Assembly: GCA_025531455.1 (NCBI GenBank)
Contig: JAMYHL010000002.1
Location: forward strand, 620,001-684,000
Length of the DNA stretch: 64,000 nt
Direction: 5' to 3'
DNA from: Apiotrichum sp. Y4204
Taxonomy: Eukaryota > Basidiomycota > Tremellomycetes > Trichosporonales > Trichosporonaceae
Below are positions 54,240 through 64,000 of the stretch, one piece after another. Below the pieces are notes generated by a model. It did not search any database and was not told where the DNA came from. It saw only the letters and a program-made list of their open reading frames with translations. The stretch's first letter is position 1; each line of letters opens with the position of its first letter. Position numbers and translations under genes: made by a program.

Positions 54240-55186
54240 TCACACCCAGTCGTACAAGATCGATTCCCTGAGATCCACATTGTCCTCGCCCTGCTGCGTG
54301 AGGAGTATTGTCTTGATCTGGACGTCAGCGTCCGTAGAGTAGCACTTTGGGGTGGAGGCTTAGGCTCTCGGCGCTCAATCCACTGCACCCATGCCCTGAT
54401 ATTGAACTTCAGGGCCGTGGTCTAGTCAGCCCGACTGTTACTCACCTCTTCTGGCGGATTCAGACCCCACTTCTTCGCCCGCTCCCACCGTTCCAGCCGC
54501 GTTATACCGGCGCAAGGCCCGTACTTGGCCGTCAAGTCGAAAACACGAAGGATATCTGAAGTCAGCATGTCGAACTCCAATCTCACAGTCAAATCCAATA
54601 CGTCTAACATTCTGCACTGGCCCAGATGCCACTCACCTGTGACTTTGTTGCTGTGCGGTCCGGCGTGAACTGAGGGTCAGCATCGGTATGGCGTCATTGA
54701 CTTCGCCCTCCGACCTTCCTCCGACACAGCCACACGGCCACTCACTCGCTGGCATGTTGCCCATCTCCGCCTTGGCCTCCTTGTACAGCCCATCCCACTC
54801 CTTGCTGTTCGGGTCCAGCGGCTCCCGTTCATCGTGCGGCACCTCAACAATCTCCTCCTTGGCAGCCTTGTTGCCCTTCTTGGTGGGGACGGGCGGGGTC
54901 TCGTTGCGCTCCGACGCCGACGAGATGGACTCCGTCTTGTGCACGGCTGCGGCCGGCTTGGCGTGCTTCTTCGCACTGCTCGTGTTCCGCCGTGACTGGA
55001 AGGAGAGCGTCGGCTGCGGGTGTCAGCAGGGTGGTCAGTTGGTCAGTGGGGAGTCGAGTACAGCTTTGAGAAAGGACCTAAGCCAGCTGAAGGACTACAA
55101 TTGGGACAAGGGAAGACACCGGCTGGGGCGCAAGTACGCACCTGAGTGAGTCCTGAGGACTGCTTGGTGTTGCGCTTATGCGACAT
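54240..55186 (-). CDS. DNA polymerase delta subunit 4 (p12/Cdm1)
   Basis: Five exons (55186-55142, 55013-54746, 54669-54637, 54555-54446, 54317-54240) give 177 aa. The conserved C-terminal half, rebuilt across three introns, reads PAIHAGPHSNKVTDILRVFD, LTAKYGPCAGITRLERWERAKKW, GLNPPEEIKTILLTQQGEDNVDLRESILYDWV: the POLD4 block that stabilises the polymerase delta holoenzyme. The N-terminal half is Lys/Ser/Glu-rich and disordered. QPTLSFQ, created at the first splice junction, is placed where the family has its PCNA-contacting segment (weak resemblance). The acidic EREPLDPNSKEWDGLYKEAKAEMGNMP linker precedes the core. Expected in the nucleus at replication forks. This subunit exists in fission yeast and animals but not in Saccharomyces. 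The gene is divergent from SEN1. Confidence 0.9.
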
Positions 55187-56055
55187 TGTGGGGGAAGGGG
55201 GATGATAGTTGGCCAGGAGGGAATGGAGATACGCGAGATCAAAAACGGAGCTACGAAGCGAAGATCGAGCTGGTTTGTGTTGATGCAGTGATGGGGATGA
55301 TGAAGTAGATAGATATCAGAAAGATTGAGAAAGCCGGGGGGAGAAGAAGTTGATGTCAATGAAGAAAAGACATTGCAATGTCAGGGAGAGAACCGCGAGG
55401 GACAAGGAGATGGCTGGCTAATGGCAGGAACTGTCGCGATGACCGATGACCGGATGACCATCGTTGACCGGACGGTCGCGTACGGTCGGCGTCATCAGCA
55501 CGTTCCGCCATTCAAATTGATAAAGCCGGGGCCTACACCCAAAAAAGTGACACGTCATTTAAGAACCAAACACTCTAGCCGCGGGGCTCCACCGTTAGGA
55601 GATCGATGCAAAGCATATGATGTTCGCGCGCATCTCACGCGAATCGCGACGGGCTCAAAATTTCTTGATTGCATGACTTGATTGCATGAGCGCAGAGCAC
55701 GCGTCGTCATAGTTCGAGTAGAGTTGCCACCCAGCGTAGCGTAAATGAGCTCCTATTCCCAGGGGACGCGTCCTAATCTGCAGTCCAGTCAACTAATGGA
55801 ACATAAATGCTCGAGACAAGTTTATCGGATTTATTCAACAACAACGGATGCGAGAAACGCGTCGTCTTCAGATTTCGAGCGCTTGATCTCGTATATCTCG
55901 TGGACCGCACTTCTTTGTCGCTTGTCATTCGACTTTTGCTCTCTCGCGCATATTCACCACTCGGCCAACCCCCATTTCATCACTGTTCTTCTTTGTCCCG
56001 GGTAGGGCAATGCCACAACGCGGCCGGCCCTTGCCCCCATCTTCTCCTCCCAAGC
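55187..56055. other. Divergent promoter region POLD4/SEN1
   Basis: 0.87 kb with AT-rich patches (about 55550-55830). No clear TATA box on either side, which fits housekeeping promoters. No gene recognised. Confidence 0.45.
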
Positions 56056-59000
56056 ATGTCCTCTTCATCGTCGGCGGCCACGGCGCCGCCGGCCAAAGAG
56101 ATTGAGGACATACTCAAGAAGGTCGCGCAAGAATCTCGGCCTCCAGGCGACGGCGACCTGTTCCCCGCCTTTAGCTTCCTCCTCCCCGCCGCGGCATCGG
56201 TGATAAACAGTGGTGCCTCATCGTCAAGCTTTCCACCTCTCGCGGGCAACACACACTGGTACTGCTCCAAGGCCCCAACACCACTGCACAGAGAGGCCGC
56301 GACCTTTCTCATATTTCTCTTCGCCTTCCGCCGTAATGTCGCCAGCGCGTACTGGGTCGAGTCGCTGGAGACCGTGCTCGCCAGCTGCAATAGCTGCGCA
56401 CGCGCGTTTTGCGGTGCGCGGCGAACACTCGTCCGAAAGTAGGTGCCGAAGACATGTACACCTGTTTGATGCTAACTATACAGATGGCTCGCGCACTTTC
56501 CTCCACAGAACATTGCGCGCTTCACTGAGGTCATTGACACCTGGCAGGCCAAGTTTATTGTAAACGAGCTGAAGCGCACGCGGGAGACCTTTGGGGTCGA
56601 CTCGGTGTCTAACCTTCCGACTTCCTTCCTGCAACTGTTCTTCAACGAACCCGGCTTTCTCAGCAAAGATGATCTTCCTCAGAATGCCTCAGTGTCCCCA
56701 ACCAACGCTGAGCTCGCTGCCGCTATCGAGGAATTGTCATTGACGTTGGACAAGGACATCGCAGCGACTTCTGGACCTTCGGCCTTTTCAGCGCTCGGTC
56801 TCACGCCAGTCATGGTTGCCCTCCTCGCGTCGCCCAACGAGGCGCGCAGCGCATGGGCGCGTGAGCAGGTGGGATACATAACGAGGCCAACCGGCTTCGA
56901 CGAATGGTGTGAGAGCGGTATCGGAAGCGACGTCCAGTCATTCCTATTGTCAACCTTCTCCGGGGGCGCAGCCCGGAACTGGGCCAACCTCAAGGTCATC
57001 ATCAGCGAAGATCGCCTTCAGTTGGAAACAGTGCAGCGTGGTCTCCTCGAGGGCCAATACGACACTGGGCCGGCCCGTGCTGACCGCTCTATAATGTCCC
57101 TCGTGGCTCGTCTACTGGGAAGTCCCTCTGACAGTGAGTGATCTTTTACTGTGTGATGTTGACGTCAGCCTTTCCTCTCGTTTTTGACTGCTTCACCACC
57201 TTGCTGCGTCTTTCCCCGACTCATCACATCTGGGCGTTCAACACTTCCCCGGAGTTACCTCATACTTTGTTTTCGGACATCAAGAAGAACTCAGCCTTCC
57301 AGGCCTTGGTCATCAACGCCCACCCCTCTGAAAAGCCCGACGCCAAGGGTAAAGGCAAGGCGGGCACGAATGATCTCGGCAACTCTCTGGAATGGATAAC
57401 AAACTACCTGGTCTCCACCGTTGACGGAGACGACAAGGGCCCAGATAGCGGTGGTGGATTTGCAGAGGCACTGGCAAAGGCGATAAACTTTTGCTTCAAT
57501 GAGATGCAGCACGACCGGCTCAGCATTCCCGCGCGTACCGCCGCTGCGGAGGCGGGCTGCCAGGTGAGGAGTAAGCATCTCCCCTGCTAATGCCAGGCTA
57601 TTGCCACACTTCAGGACAAGCTCAAGTCAAATGAGGCTGCTCTAAAGTCTCTCAGCTCGACGACCGAGGTGCATGCGGCGTTTATAACTGCCACAGCCTT
57701 TCAACACAATGACGATCCCTCCTGGGAGGTTCCACGGGCAGCGGCTCGCAATCTCCTACATGTGGTGTTCAAGGCAGACGGACGCAGGATCATAGAAAGC
57801 GTGTTAGGATTGGCGACGATTGCGTACCACGAGCGTCGCAGATTGCGACGGAAACGCCGAACCACCGTGCCAGATCCGATCCGCGTTGATGACCTCCACA
57901 GAGTGTCAATCCGTAAGGACTTGTGGACCATGGCGTACAACACACTCTCATCGACCGACGCGTCCGGAGTTGCCCTGATGATGTCCGCTGTTGCGCCGTT
58001 TGCCCATCTCGAGGTGCTGGACCGCAGGAATGCGTGGAACCCGCAGGACTTGCAGCTGGTTGTCAAGTCTGAAGACTGGATCGAGAGTGTCCGTGCGATC
58101 AACCACGCTCTTGACGTTACTCGAAAGCGCTTTGCCGTAGCTCTCGAGTCCGTTGCGGCGCAGCCAGACCCGACGATTCTGAAGACCCTTTGGGAGGAAG
58201 ACGGGATAGCAAAGGCCGCGACGATGCTTCTCCTGTCACCAGCCGACGCGATCAACGAGCCCATGAGAAGTCTGATCCAACAATCTTTCGAGGATGTCGA
58301 CGATCGCGAGGACTGTTTCCGTGTCCTGCTAACAAAGTTCCCCAGCCAGGCAATGGATGGCCTCCGCGACTTTCTGTCAACTTTCATCTCCACGGCGGGA
58401 CGCGTTCCAGAAGCATGTTCGCTCGCAAAGTGGCTTGTGCGCTGCTTCACCGATGTGCTCGACGTGCTCTGCCAGCCATCAGGTTTATCACCTCCTCTCC
58501 TGCAGAGTGAATCCTTTTTGAGCAACTTTGCGGACGGAAAGTGGATGACCCGTCGTGTCAGCGATCTCTGGCAGCTCATGACCGACTCCCTCGCCCTCAT
58601 CTTCAAGCGCACCGCCGACTGGGCCCCATACTATGACAACGAGGTCATGGTCGACTGGATGCGTGACGCGCTCATCTTCGGCCGAGGCATTACGGATCAT
58701 ATCCGCATATTCGAATCCGCAATCCTTAGCCGCACTAAAGCTGTCGAGGGAAACGAGGCCAAGATGACCCATGTCGGCAAGAGCCTCATCCAAAAACTTG
58801 AGGTTGTCCTGGCGGATCTCGTTGGCTGGCTTCGTCTGACTGAGTAGGTCCAAGGGTCGGAACCGCACTAACCTCAGCGTGGAAACTCTTCACCAAACCT
58901 ATGAGCTCATCAAGACGATCATGGGCCGCATTGGCAAGTCGAACCCCGATCTTTCAACGGACTCGGCGCTCGTGAACACTTTGCTGGAACTGGACAAGTT

Positions 59001-62000
59001 CTGTCGCCGCGCGGGATCGAGCTACAACTGCCGTCTGTCAGATGATCTCTTGTCTGAGCTGTCAGAATTGCTTGAGGCGTTTGATTTGCCGTTAAGGGAC
59101 GACGACGATGTGCAGGTCATCAAGAGCACCCGTCCGACATCCGTTACGCGCTCTGCAACGCCTCCGTCAACGGCCGACAAGGCAAGGACAACGACGAAGG
59201 CCCCCGTTAAGACTGTGTCAAAGTCCACCGAAAAGACTGCCACGCCACAAAAGAATGCCTTTGCAGTGATGATGAAGAAGGCCGGCGGCAACTACGTGGC
59301 TGGGGCTCCCAAGCCCAAGGCTCCCCCGAAACCGCGGCAGAGGACGTTAGAGGAGTTTGAGGAGGACGAAAACCTCCTTGACAACCTCTCTGCAGGTGAT
59401 CTCGACATTCTCGAGCGGCGTGCGCAAGCCCAATCCCTCGTTAAAAAGCCGTTTGCGAAGCCCAAGGCGCCGTCTGCCAAGATGAACATTAACGTGGTGC
59501 CAAAGATATATCCGACCAAGCCGCCCGCGTCCAAGTTCAAAAATAGGTTCATGCGGGACCTGGCGGCTGAGCACAAGGCGCACATGAACGAGATGCGCAA
59601 GGCGGCGCCGCCGCGTCTGCCCGAGGCATCCAAACTTGGCTCAGGGCTTGGAGCTTACACTGGTCCGCCCAAGGAAGTCAAGAAGCCTGCGCCGCCGAGC
59701 TCCGACACGTCAAGCGCCTCCGAGTCGTCGGACGACGAGAACAAGGGCATCGGGGCACTGGTGAATCAACAGAAGAAGGCGCCTCTCATGCCCACTACTC
59801 GGTACATTGCCCCCGAGCCACGAATCAAGGTTCTCGGTGGCCCAACGTTCGCTGAAAAGGAAAGAGAGCGAGAGAATGCGCGTCGCAGGGCGCGCAATAT
59901 CAAACTTCGTCTTCGTCCTGATATTACTCCCCTGTTCCGCTTTGTCCTCGCCTGGGACCCAGAAGCCCGTGGATCACGTCCACCGTATCCACCTCAGGTG
60001 GCTGCTGAACTTGGTCCCCCACGGCCTGTCCCAACATCCTTCATCGGTGCGGAACAGTACGAAAAGATCATGCAGCCACTCTTCCTTCAGGAACTCTGGG
60101 CGCAATTCCTCAAGGACGACATGTCACAGGCCATTCCATGTGAAATCGCCGTTGGCCGTTCGTTCGATGACGAGTGGATCGACATCGAGGTCATGGTGAC
60201 CGGAAACTTGCCTCAAGGTTTTAGCCTCAACGATGCGGATATCGTTACCATTACGCTCAATGGGGAGAAGCCGATTTTTGCAAAGGTTGAAACGTTCCGT
60301 CGCCGCGCCAGAGAAGTAGGCATCAAACTGCGATACATCCGTAGCAGTGATAAGCTGGGTATGGTCGCCAAGGCCAAGCTTCAGTTGCGAAAGCACACAT
60401 CGTGAGTGACAGTTGCGGTGATGGTAATTGACACTGCCAGACTCAGCACTGCTCTTCGCGAATTTTCAGCCCTCAAGGGTCTCCCGTACTATGACGATTT
60501 CCTTCTGCGGGACATTCTGTCGGCCAAGAGTGCGGCGATGCCATTCATGTCGGAGAGCGACGTGCGCTCCGCGATGAAGAATTACAACGTCAACGAGCCG
60601 CAGGCGAAGGCCATCCTTGGCGCTCTCTCAGTGAAGGGCTTTGCCTTGATCCAGGGGTGAGTATCCAATTTGTACACGTCTAACCGCAGTCCTCCCGGTA
60701 CCGGTAAGACCAAGACTATCAGCGGTCTTGTGGGCAAGTTTCTCTCCGAGCGCAAGGCGCCGATCTCAATTAGCAATCAACCACCGCAAAAGGCGAAGCT
60801 TCTTGTATGTGCGCCAAGTAACGCAGCCATCGACGAAGTGTGTAAGCGTCTCATGGACGGCGTGCCCACCGCTACTGGCGGCCGTACCGTACCGAACATT
60901 GTCCGTATCGGTGTGGAATCGTCGGTCAACATTGCCGTCAAGGATATCTCGCTGGACAACATAGTCGAGTCCCGCGTCAACGCACAGAGTGGTGGCAAGG
61001 ACACGGGTACCGAACTTGCCCGCATTCAGGCCGAGCTGGATGAGGTCAAGCAGCTTGTCAAGGAAAAGCAGGACCAGATTGCAAAGCTCCAGGGCAACGA
61101 CCAGAAGCGTCGGGAGCTTGAGGAGGAGTTCCACGCGCTGAACGCCCGACGTACTAAACTCGGCCAACAGTCGAGTAAGGCCAAGGATGCCGCTCGTGAT
61201 GCGACACGCCACCTCGATGGCGCCCGCCGCGCAGAACGCGAAGCCGTGCTCAAAGAGGCTGATATCATTTGCTCCACGCTGTCCGGTGCCGGCCAGGATG
61301 TCCTCGCACAGTACACTTTTGAGACTGTCATTATCGACGAAGCTGCGCAGGCAATCGAGATGAGCTGTCTCATTCCGCTTAAGTACGGCTGCCAGCGGTG
61401 TATCATGGTTGGAGGTAAGTGGTGTTACCGTGGCATCGCTGACAGAAGACCCCAACCAGCTGCCACCCACCACGTTCAGCCAGGAGGCGGAACAGATGAA
61501 GTTCAACCAGAGTCTGTTTGTCCGCATTGCCGAGAACAAGGGCTCGCACATGCACCTTCTCAGGTGAGTTGAAGGGCTGTTACCCGCTCACTCTCAGCAT
61601 CCAGTACCGTATGAACCCCGAGATCTCTGAGCTCCCTTCCAAGATATTCTATCAGGGCCGTCTTAAGGACGGCCCCAACATGGCGGAGAAGACGGCTGCT
61701 GTATGGCACCGCCGCGAGGCGTTTGGTCCGTACCGCTTCTTCAACGTCAACGGCCAGGAGGTGAAGCAGGGCACGTCGACCAAGAACGTGGACGAAGCGC
61801 GCGTAGCCGTGGATCTTTATCGCAACCTCAACGCCCAGTTCCACAACCAGGTCAATCTCACGATGCGGATCGGCGTCATTACCATGTACCGCGAGCAGCT
61901 GTACGAGCTGCGCCGGCAGTTTACCGATGCGTTCGGGCCAGAGATTCTGGAGGTCGTTGAGTGAGTTCCGCGGGTCGCACGTAAACTCACTACAGCTTCA

Positions 62001-62779
62001 ACACCGTCGACGGCTTCCAGGGCCAGGAAAAGGATATTATTATCCTCTCGTGTGTTCGTTCAGGCCCCAACCTGCAACACATTGGTTTCTTGAAAGACTT
62101 CCGCCGTATGAACGTCGCCCTCACGCGTGCCAAGAGCTCGCTGTTTGTTATTGGCAACGCGGCGACGCTGGAACGTAGCGAGAGTGACTGGAAGGCGATT
62201 GTTCGCGACGCTCGTGAGCGTGGCTGCCTTATCAACGTGAGTTGCTTGAATACTCCTGGCTGATGACAGTACAACAAGGATACGTTCCGCAGCTCCAAGG
62301 ACGCGGTGTCCAAGCCCGTGCGCAAATCGTCTCCTGAAGCAAACTCAATTATACCCAAGGTCCTCCCGTGTCCTCCGAGCAAGCGCGCACAAGACAGCCC
62401 GAACGCGGACGACGGCCCGCCCGAGAAGCGCGCCAAGGCCACGAATGGGCGCCCTGTCGCGGCCGGCAAGACGCCTCCGCCACCCCCACCACCAGGCGAT
62501 CGGCCGCCCAGCCCTTCATCCCCTCCCAGCGATGGCCCATCGCGACCATCTGGCCCAGCAGGCCTCCCAGCTCGCCCGCCCGCCGGAGCCGCTGGCCCAA
62601 ATGTCCGTCCACCCCCAGGCGGCAACGTCCGCCCCCCTCCCCGCCCTGCACCCCGTGCCGCCGAGGACGTTCTTTTCATGAAGAAGAAACGCCCCGGCCC
62701 ACGCCCGCCGCCGAGCGGATCTGTCGGCAACGTGCGCACCGCGTACAACCAACATCTGGCAGGCGGTAAACGCAACTAG
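56056..62779 (+). CDS. SEN1: SEN1-type superfamily 1 RNA/DNA helicase
   Basis: Eleven exons (56056-56438, 56484-57133, 57169-57563, 57597-58843, 58878-60401, 60441-60656, 60690-61414, 61449-61563, 61598-61960, 61996-62236, 62270-62779) give 1646 aa. The N-terminal 900 residues are the helical Sen1 scaffold, followed by a Lys/Pro/Ser linker (about 970-1120) and the helicase core. Core motifs: QGPPGTGKTKTI (Walker A, split by an intron), CAPSNAAIDE (Ia), VIIDEAAQAIE (II), VGDPNQLPPT (III), SIQYRMNPEIS (IV), TVDGFQGQEKDIIILSCVRS (V) and NVALTRAKSSLFVIG (VI). A coiled-coil prong (ELARIQAELDEVKQLVKEKQDQ...LEEEFHALNARR) sits between Ia and II as in Sen1. The tail has nuclear-type PPEKRAK and KKKRPG clusters in a Pro-rich region. 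Sen1 unwinds RNA-DNA hybrids and terminates RNA polymerase II. Confidence 0.95.
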
Positions 62780-62880
62780 TCGCCACAGAGCGACTAGGGA
62801 ATATAAGTGTCACCCACTGCAAGGTGACAAGTGCAACCAGCCCGTGACTGTCGCCCACTGTAGGGCGACAGGTGCAACCA
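62776..62880 (+). repeat. Three consecutive hairpins directly after the SEN1 stop codon
   Basis: Hairpin 1 pairs CTAGTCGC (62776-62783) with GCGACTAG (62790-62797) around CACAGA and overlaps the TAG stop. Hairpin 2 pairs TGTCACC (62808-62814) with GGTGACA (62823-62829) around CACTGCAA. Hairpin 3 pairs CTGTCGCC (62848-62855) with GGCGACAG (62864-62871) around CACTGTAG. Units 2 and 3 are an imperfect direct repeat, each followed by GTGCAACCA. The A-U pair of stem 2 is replaced by a G-C pair in stem 3, a compensated change. All stems are perfect. Confidence 0.75.
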
Positions 62881-63074
62881 ACGTCCGTAGATGCCACCCC
62901 ATTGTTAGCACACAGTACAACTCTCATCAGCATTACCACACCATTATCACTTCAACCTCACCATCATGCCCCGTTCACCCTATGCAGCATTTTCAATCAT
63001 CATGCCGAAGAACCAGTATACATGCGAAGAGCGAAGCGTCCGATACATGCGAAGAGGAAGAATTGGCAGTAAGG

Positions 63075-64000
63075 TTATCCGATCATCGGAAGGACGACCT
63101 GGGGTCAGTGTCATGATAGCAAGTTTTGTCAACATCCTCGCGACTCACCTGGTGCACATAGTCGGCGGCCATACCCGCCCAGATGATGGGACCAGTGACG
63201 GTACCATTACTGACAAACTTGTTCCAGCAATCGGGCCGCGAGTCGAGGTTGACGGTGATGACCTGCCACGCGAGGTGTGCCGCACCGCCAAGACACGAGA
63301 TGGCATAGTACAGCGGGCCTGCGCCCATGGCATGCCCCGCAAGGGCAAGACACCCGACAAAGGTGGCGTAAAGGCTGCCGATGATGGGCTTGGAGTTATC
63401 CCCCCACGCGAGCGCCGTGCTCTTCACGCCAGCAGCGACATCATCCACCTTGTCCTGGTGCGCGTAGATTGTATCGTAGGCGACACAGTAGATCGCCGAG
63501 CCAATGTACAGCGGCGCGCACACTGCCCAGTTGACCGATCCCGCGACGGCCGCCCAGCCGAGGAGCGCGCCCCACTCGAAACACAGGCCGAGCACCACCT
63601 GCGGATAGTACGTGTACCGCTTCATGGCGGGGTATATCGCCACGAGGGGGAGGGATGCCGCGCCGAGCACGATGCTGTACGTGTTCAGCTGGGTGAGGAC
63701 CGCGAGGCCCAGCGCCATCTGCGTCGAGAGAAAGGCGAGCGCCGCGCCGTGCGAGACTTCCCCCGAGGCGATCGGCCGCGTCTTTGTGCGTTCTGGAATA
63801 AGCCACCAGAATAGATACTCTCTATTCTATTCTCTCCACTCACCCACGGCGCGGTCCATGCGCGCATCCCACATATCATTGATAATGCACCCGGCGCCAC
63901 GCATGACCACGGCGCCGACGCCAAACAGGCCAAGATACCAGAGACACGTTGTGACGGGCGCGGCGGTGGCCGTGCACGCCATGGTGATGCTCCACGCGCA
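63075..64000 (-). CDS. COQ2: 4-hydroxybenzoate polyprenyltransferase, UbiA family (5' end outside window)
   Basis: Visible exons are 64000-63844, 63792-63149 and 63098-63075; the N-terminus is cut by the window edge. The protein joins the polyprenyl tail to 4-hydroxybenzoate in ubiquinone synthesis at the inner mitochondrial membrane. Both Asp-rich motifs that bind Mg-diphosphate are present: [25 protein letters not shown] (NDxxDxxxD, joined over an intron) and [14 protein letters not shown] (second motif). Hydrophobic helices lie between and after them. A terminal intron (63099-63148, ending CTGACCCCAG) gives the end HQVVLPMIG; reading through instead would add [12 protein letters not shown] and stop at 63083. 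The spliced form is preferred because donor, branch and acceptor are all good. The gene converges with SEN1. Confidence 0.93.

Noticed and set aside
63083..63148. Read-through C-terminus of the UbiA-family protein
   Set aside because: A good donor, branch and CCCCAG acceptor give a short spliced end; the read-through residues are exactly the intron.

Overview
This is a nuclear chromosomal segment from a GC-rich basidiomycete, most likely a tremellomycetous yeast of the Trichosporonales type (inference). Nearly all genes are split by very short introns (about 33-65 nt) with GTGAGT/GTAAGT-like donors, CTGAC/CTAAC branch points close to the acceptor, and AG ends. The tRNA-Asn gene has a canonical intron after position 37. 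The protein set is basidiomycete-like: AA14 copper oxygenase, PriA-like secreted protein, SPX-EXS phosphate exporter, DNA polymerase delta subunit 4, SEN1 and COQ2. No transposon, viral element or CRISPR array was recognised.

Layout. 0-7.5 kb: the 3' end of a probable regulatory protein, a 10-exon SYG1/XPR1 gene and an F-box-like gene. 7.8-10.7 kb: a PriA/WSC-like secreted protein between two identical, inverted tRNA-Met genes. 11.3-17.1 kb: acyl-CoA oxidase ending in AKL and a 4-coumarate-CoA-ligase-like enzyme, both on the minus strand. 18.9-25 kb: isochorismatase-type hydrolase, a LigT/ThpR 2H phosphoesterase, tRNA-Asn, a Cys-rich secreted protein and a Baeyer-Villiger monooxygenase. 25.2-26.6 kb: a protein built from three exon-encoded glycine-zipper repeats plus an NGRYPD heptad array. 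29.7-38.2 kb: AA14 LPMO, a small unknown protein and an 830-aa GPI-anchored protein. 39-45.5 kb: glutaryl-CoA dehydrogenase, then a divergent GH51 arabinofuranosidase and sugar transporter. 45.9-50 kb: a divergent pair of secreted peptidoglycan-active enzymes (SH3-GH24 muramidase; PGBD-PGBD-M15 peptidase). 50.6-53.4 kb: a 7-TM protein and a DUF2804 protein. 54.2-64 kb: POLD4/Cdm1, SEN1 and COQ2 (5' end outside the window).

Working together. The region mixes housekeeping genes (phosphate export, DNA polymerase delta, RNA polymerase II termination, ubiquinone synthesis) with catabolic genes for plant-derived compounds (acyl/aryl-CoA activation and oxidation, BVMO, arabinose release and uptake, an AA14 oxygenase of a xylan-oxidising family) and with secreted proteins apparently aimed at other microbes. 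The best candidate for an undescribed system is the 45.9-50 kb pair: two bacterial-type wall hydrolases with different cleavage specificities, each with a signal peptide. One carries a pro-region of about ten ERDF repeats that I do not recognise. Other notable signals are three consecutive hairpins, two with compensated stems, immediately after the SEN1 stop codon; exon triplication in the glycine-zipper gene; and recurrent acceptors in which a decoy AG directly follows the branch point.

Exon borders were deduced by hand from splice motifs, frame closure and family conservation. No homology search was possible.
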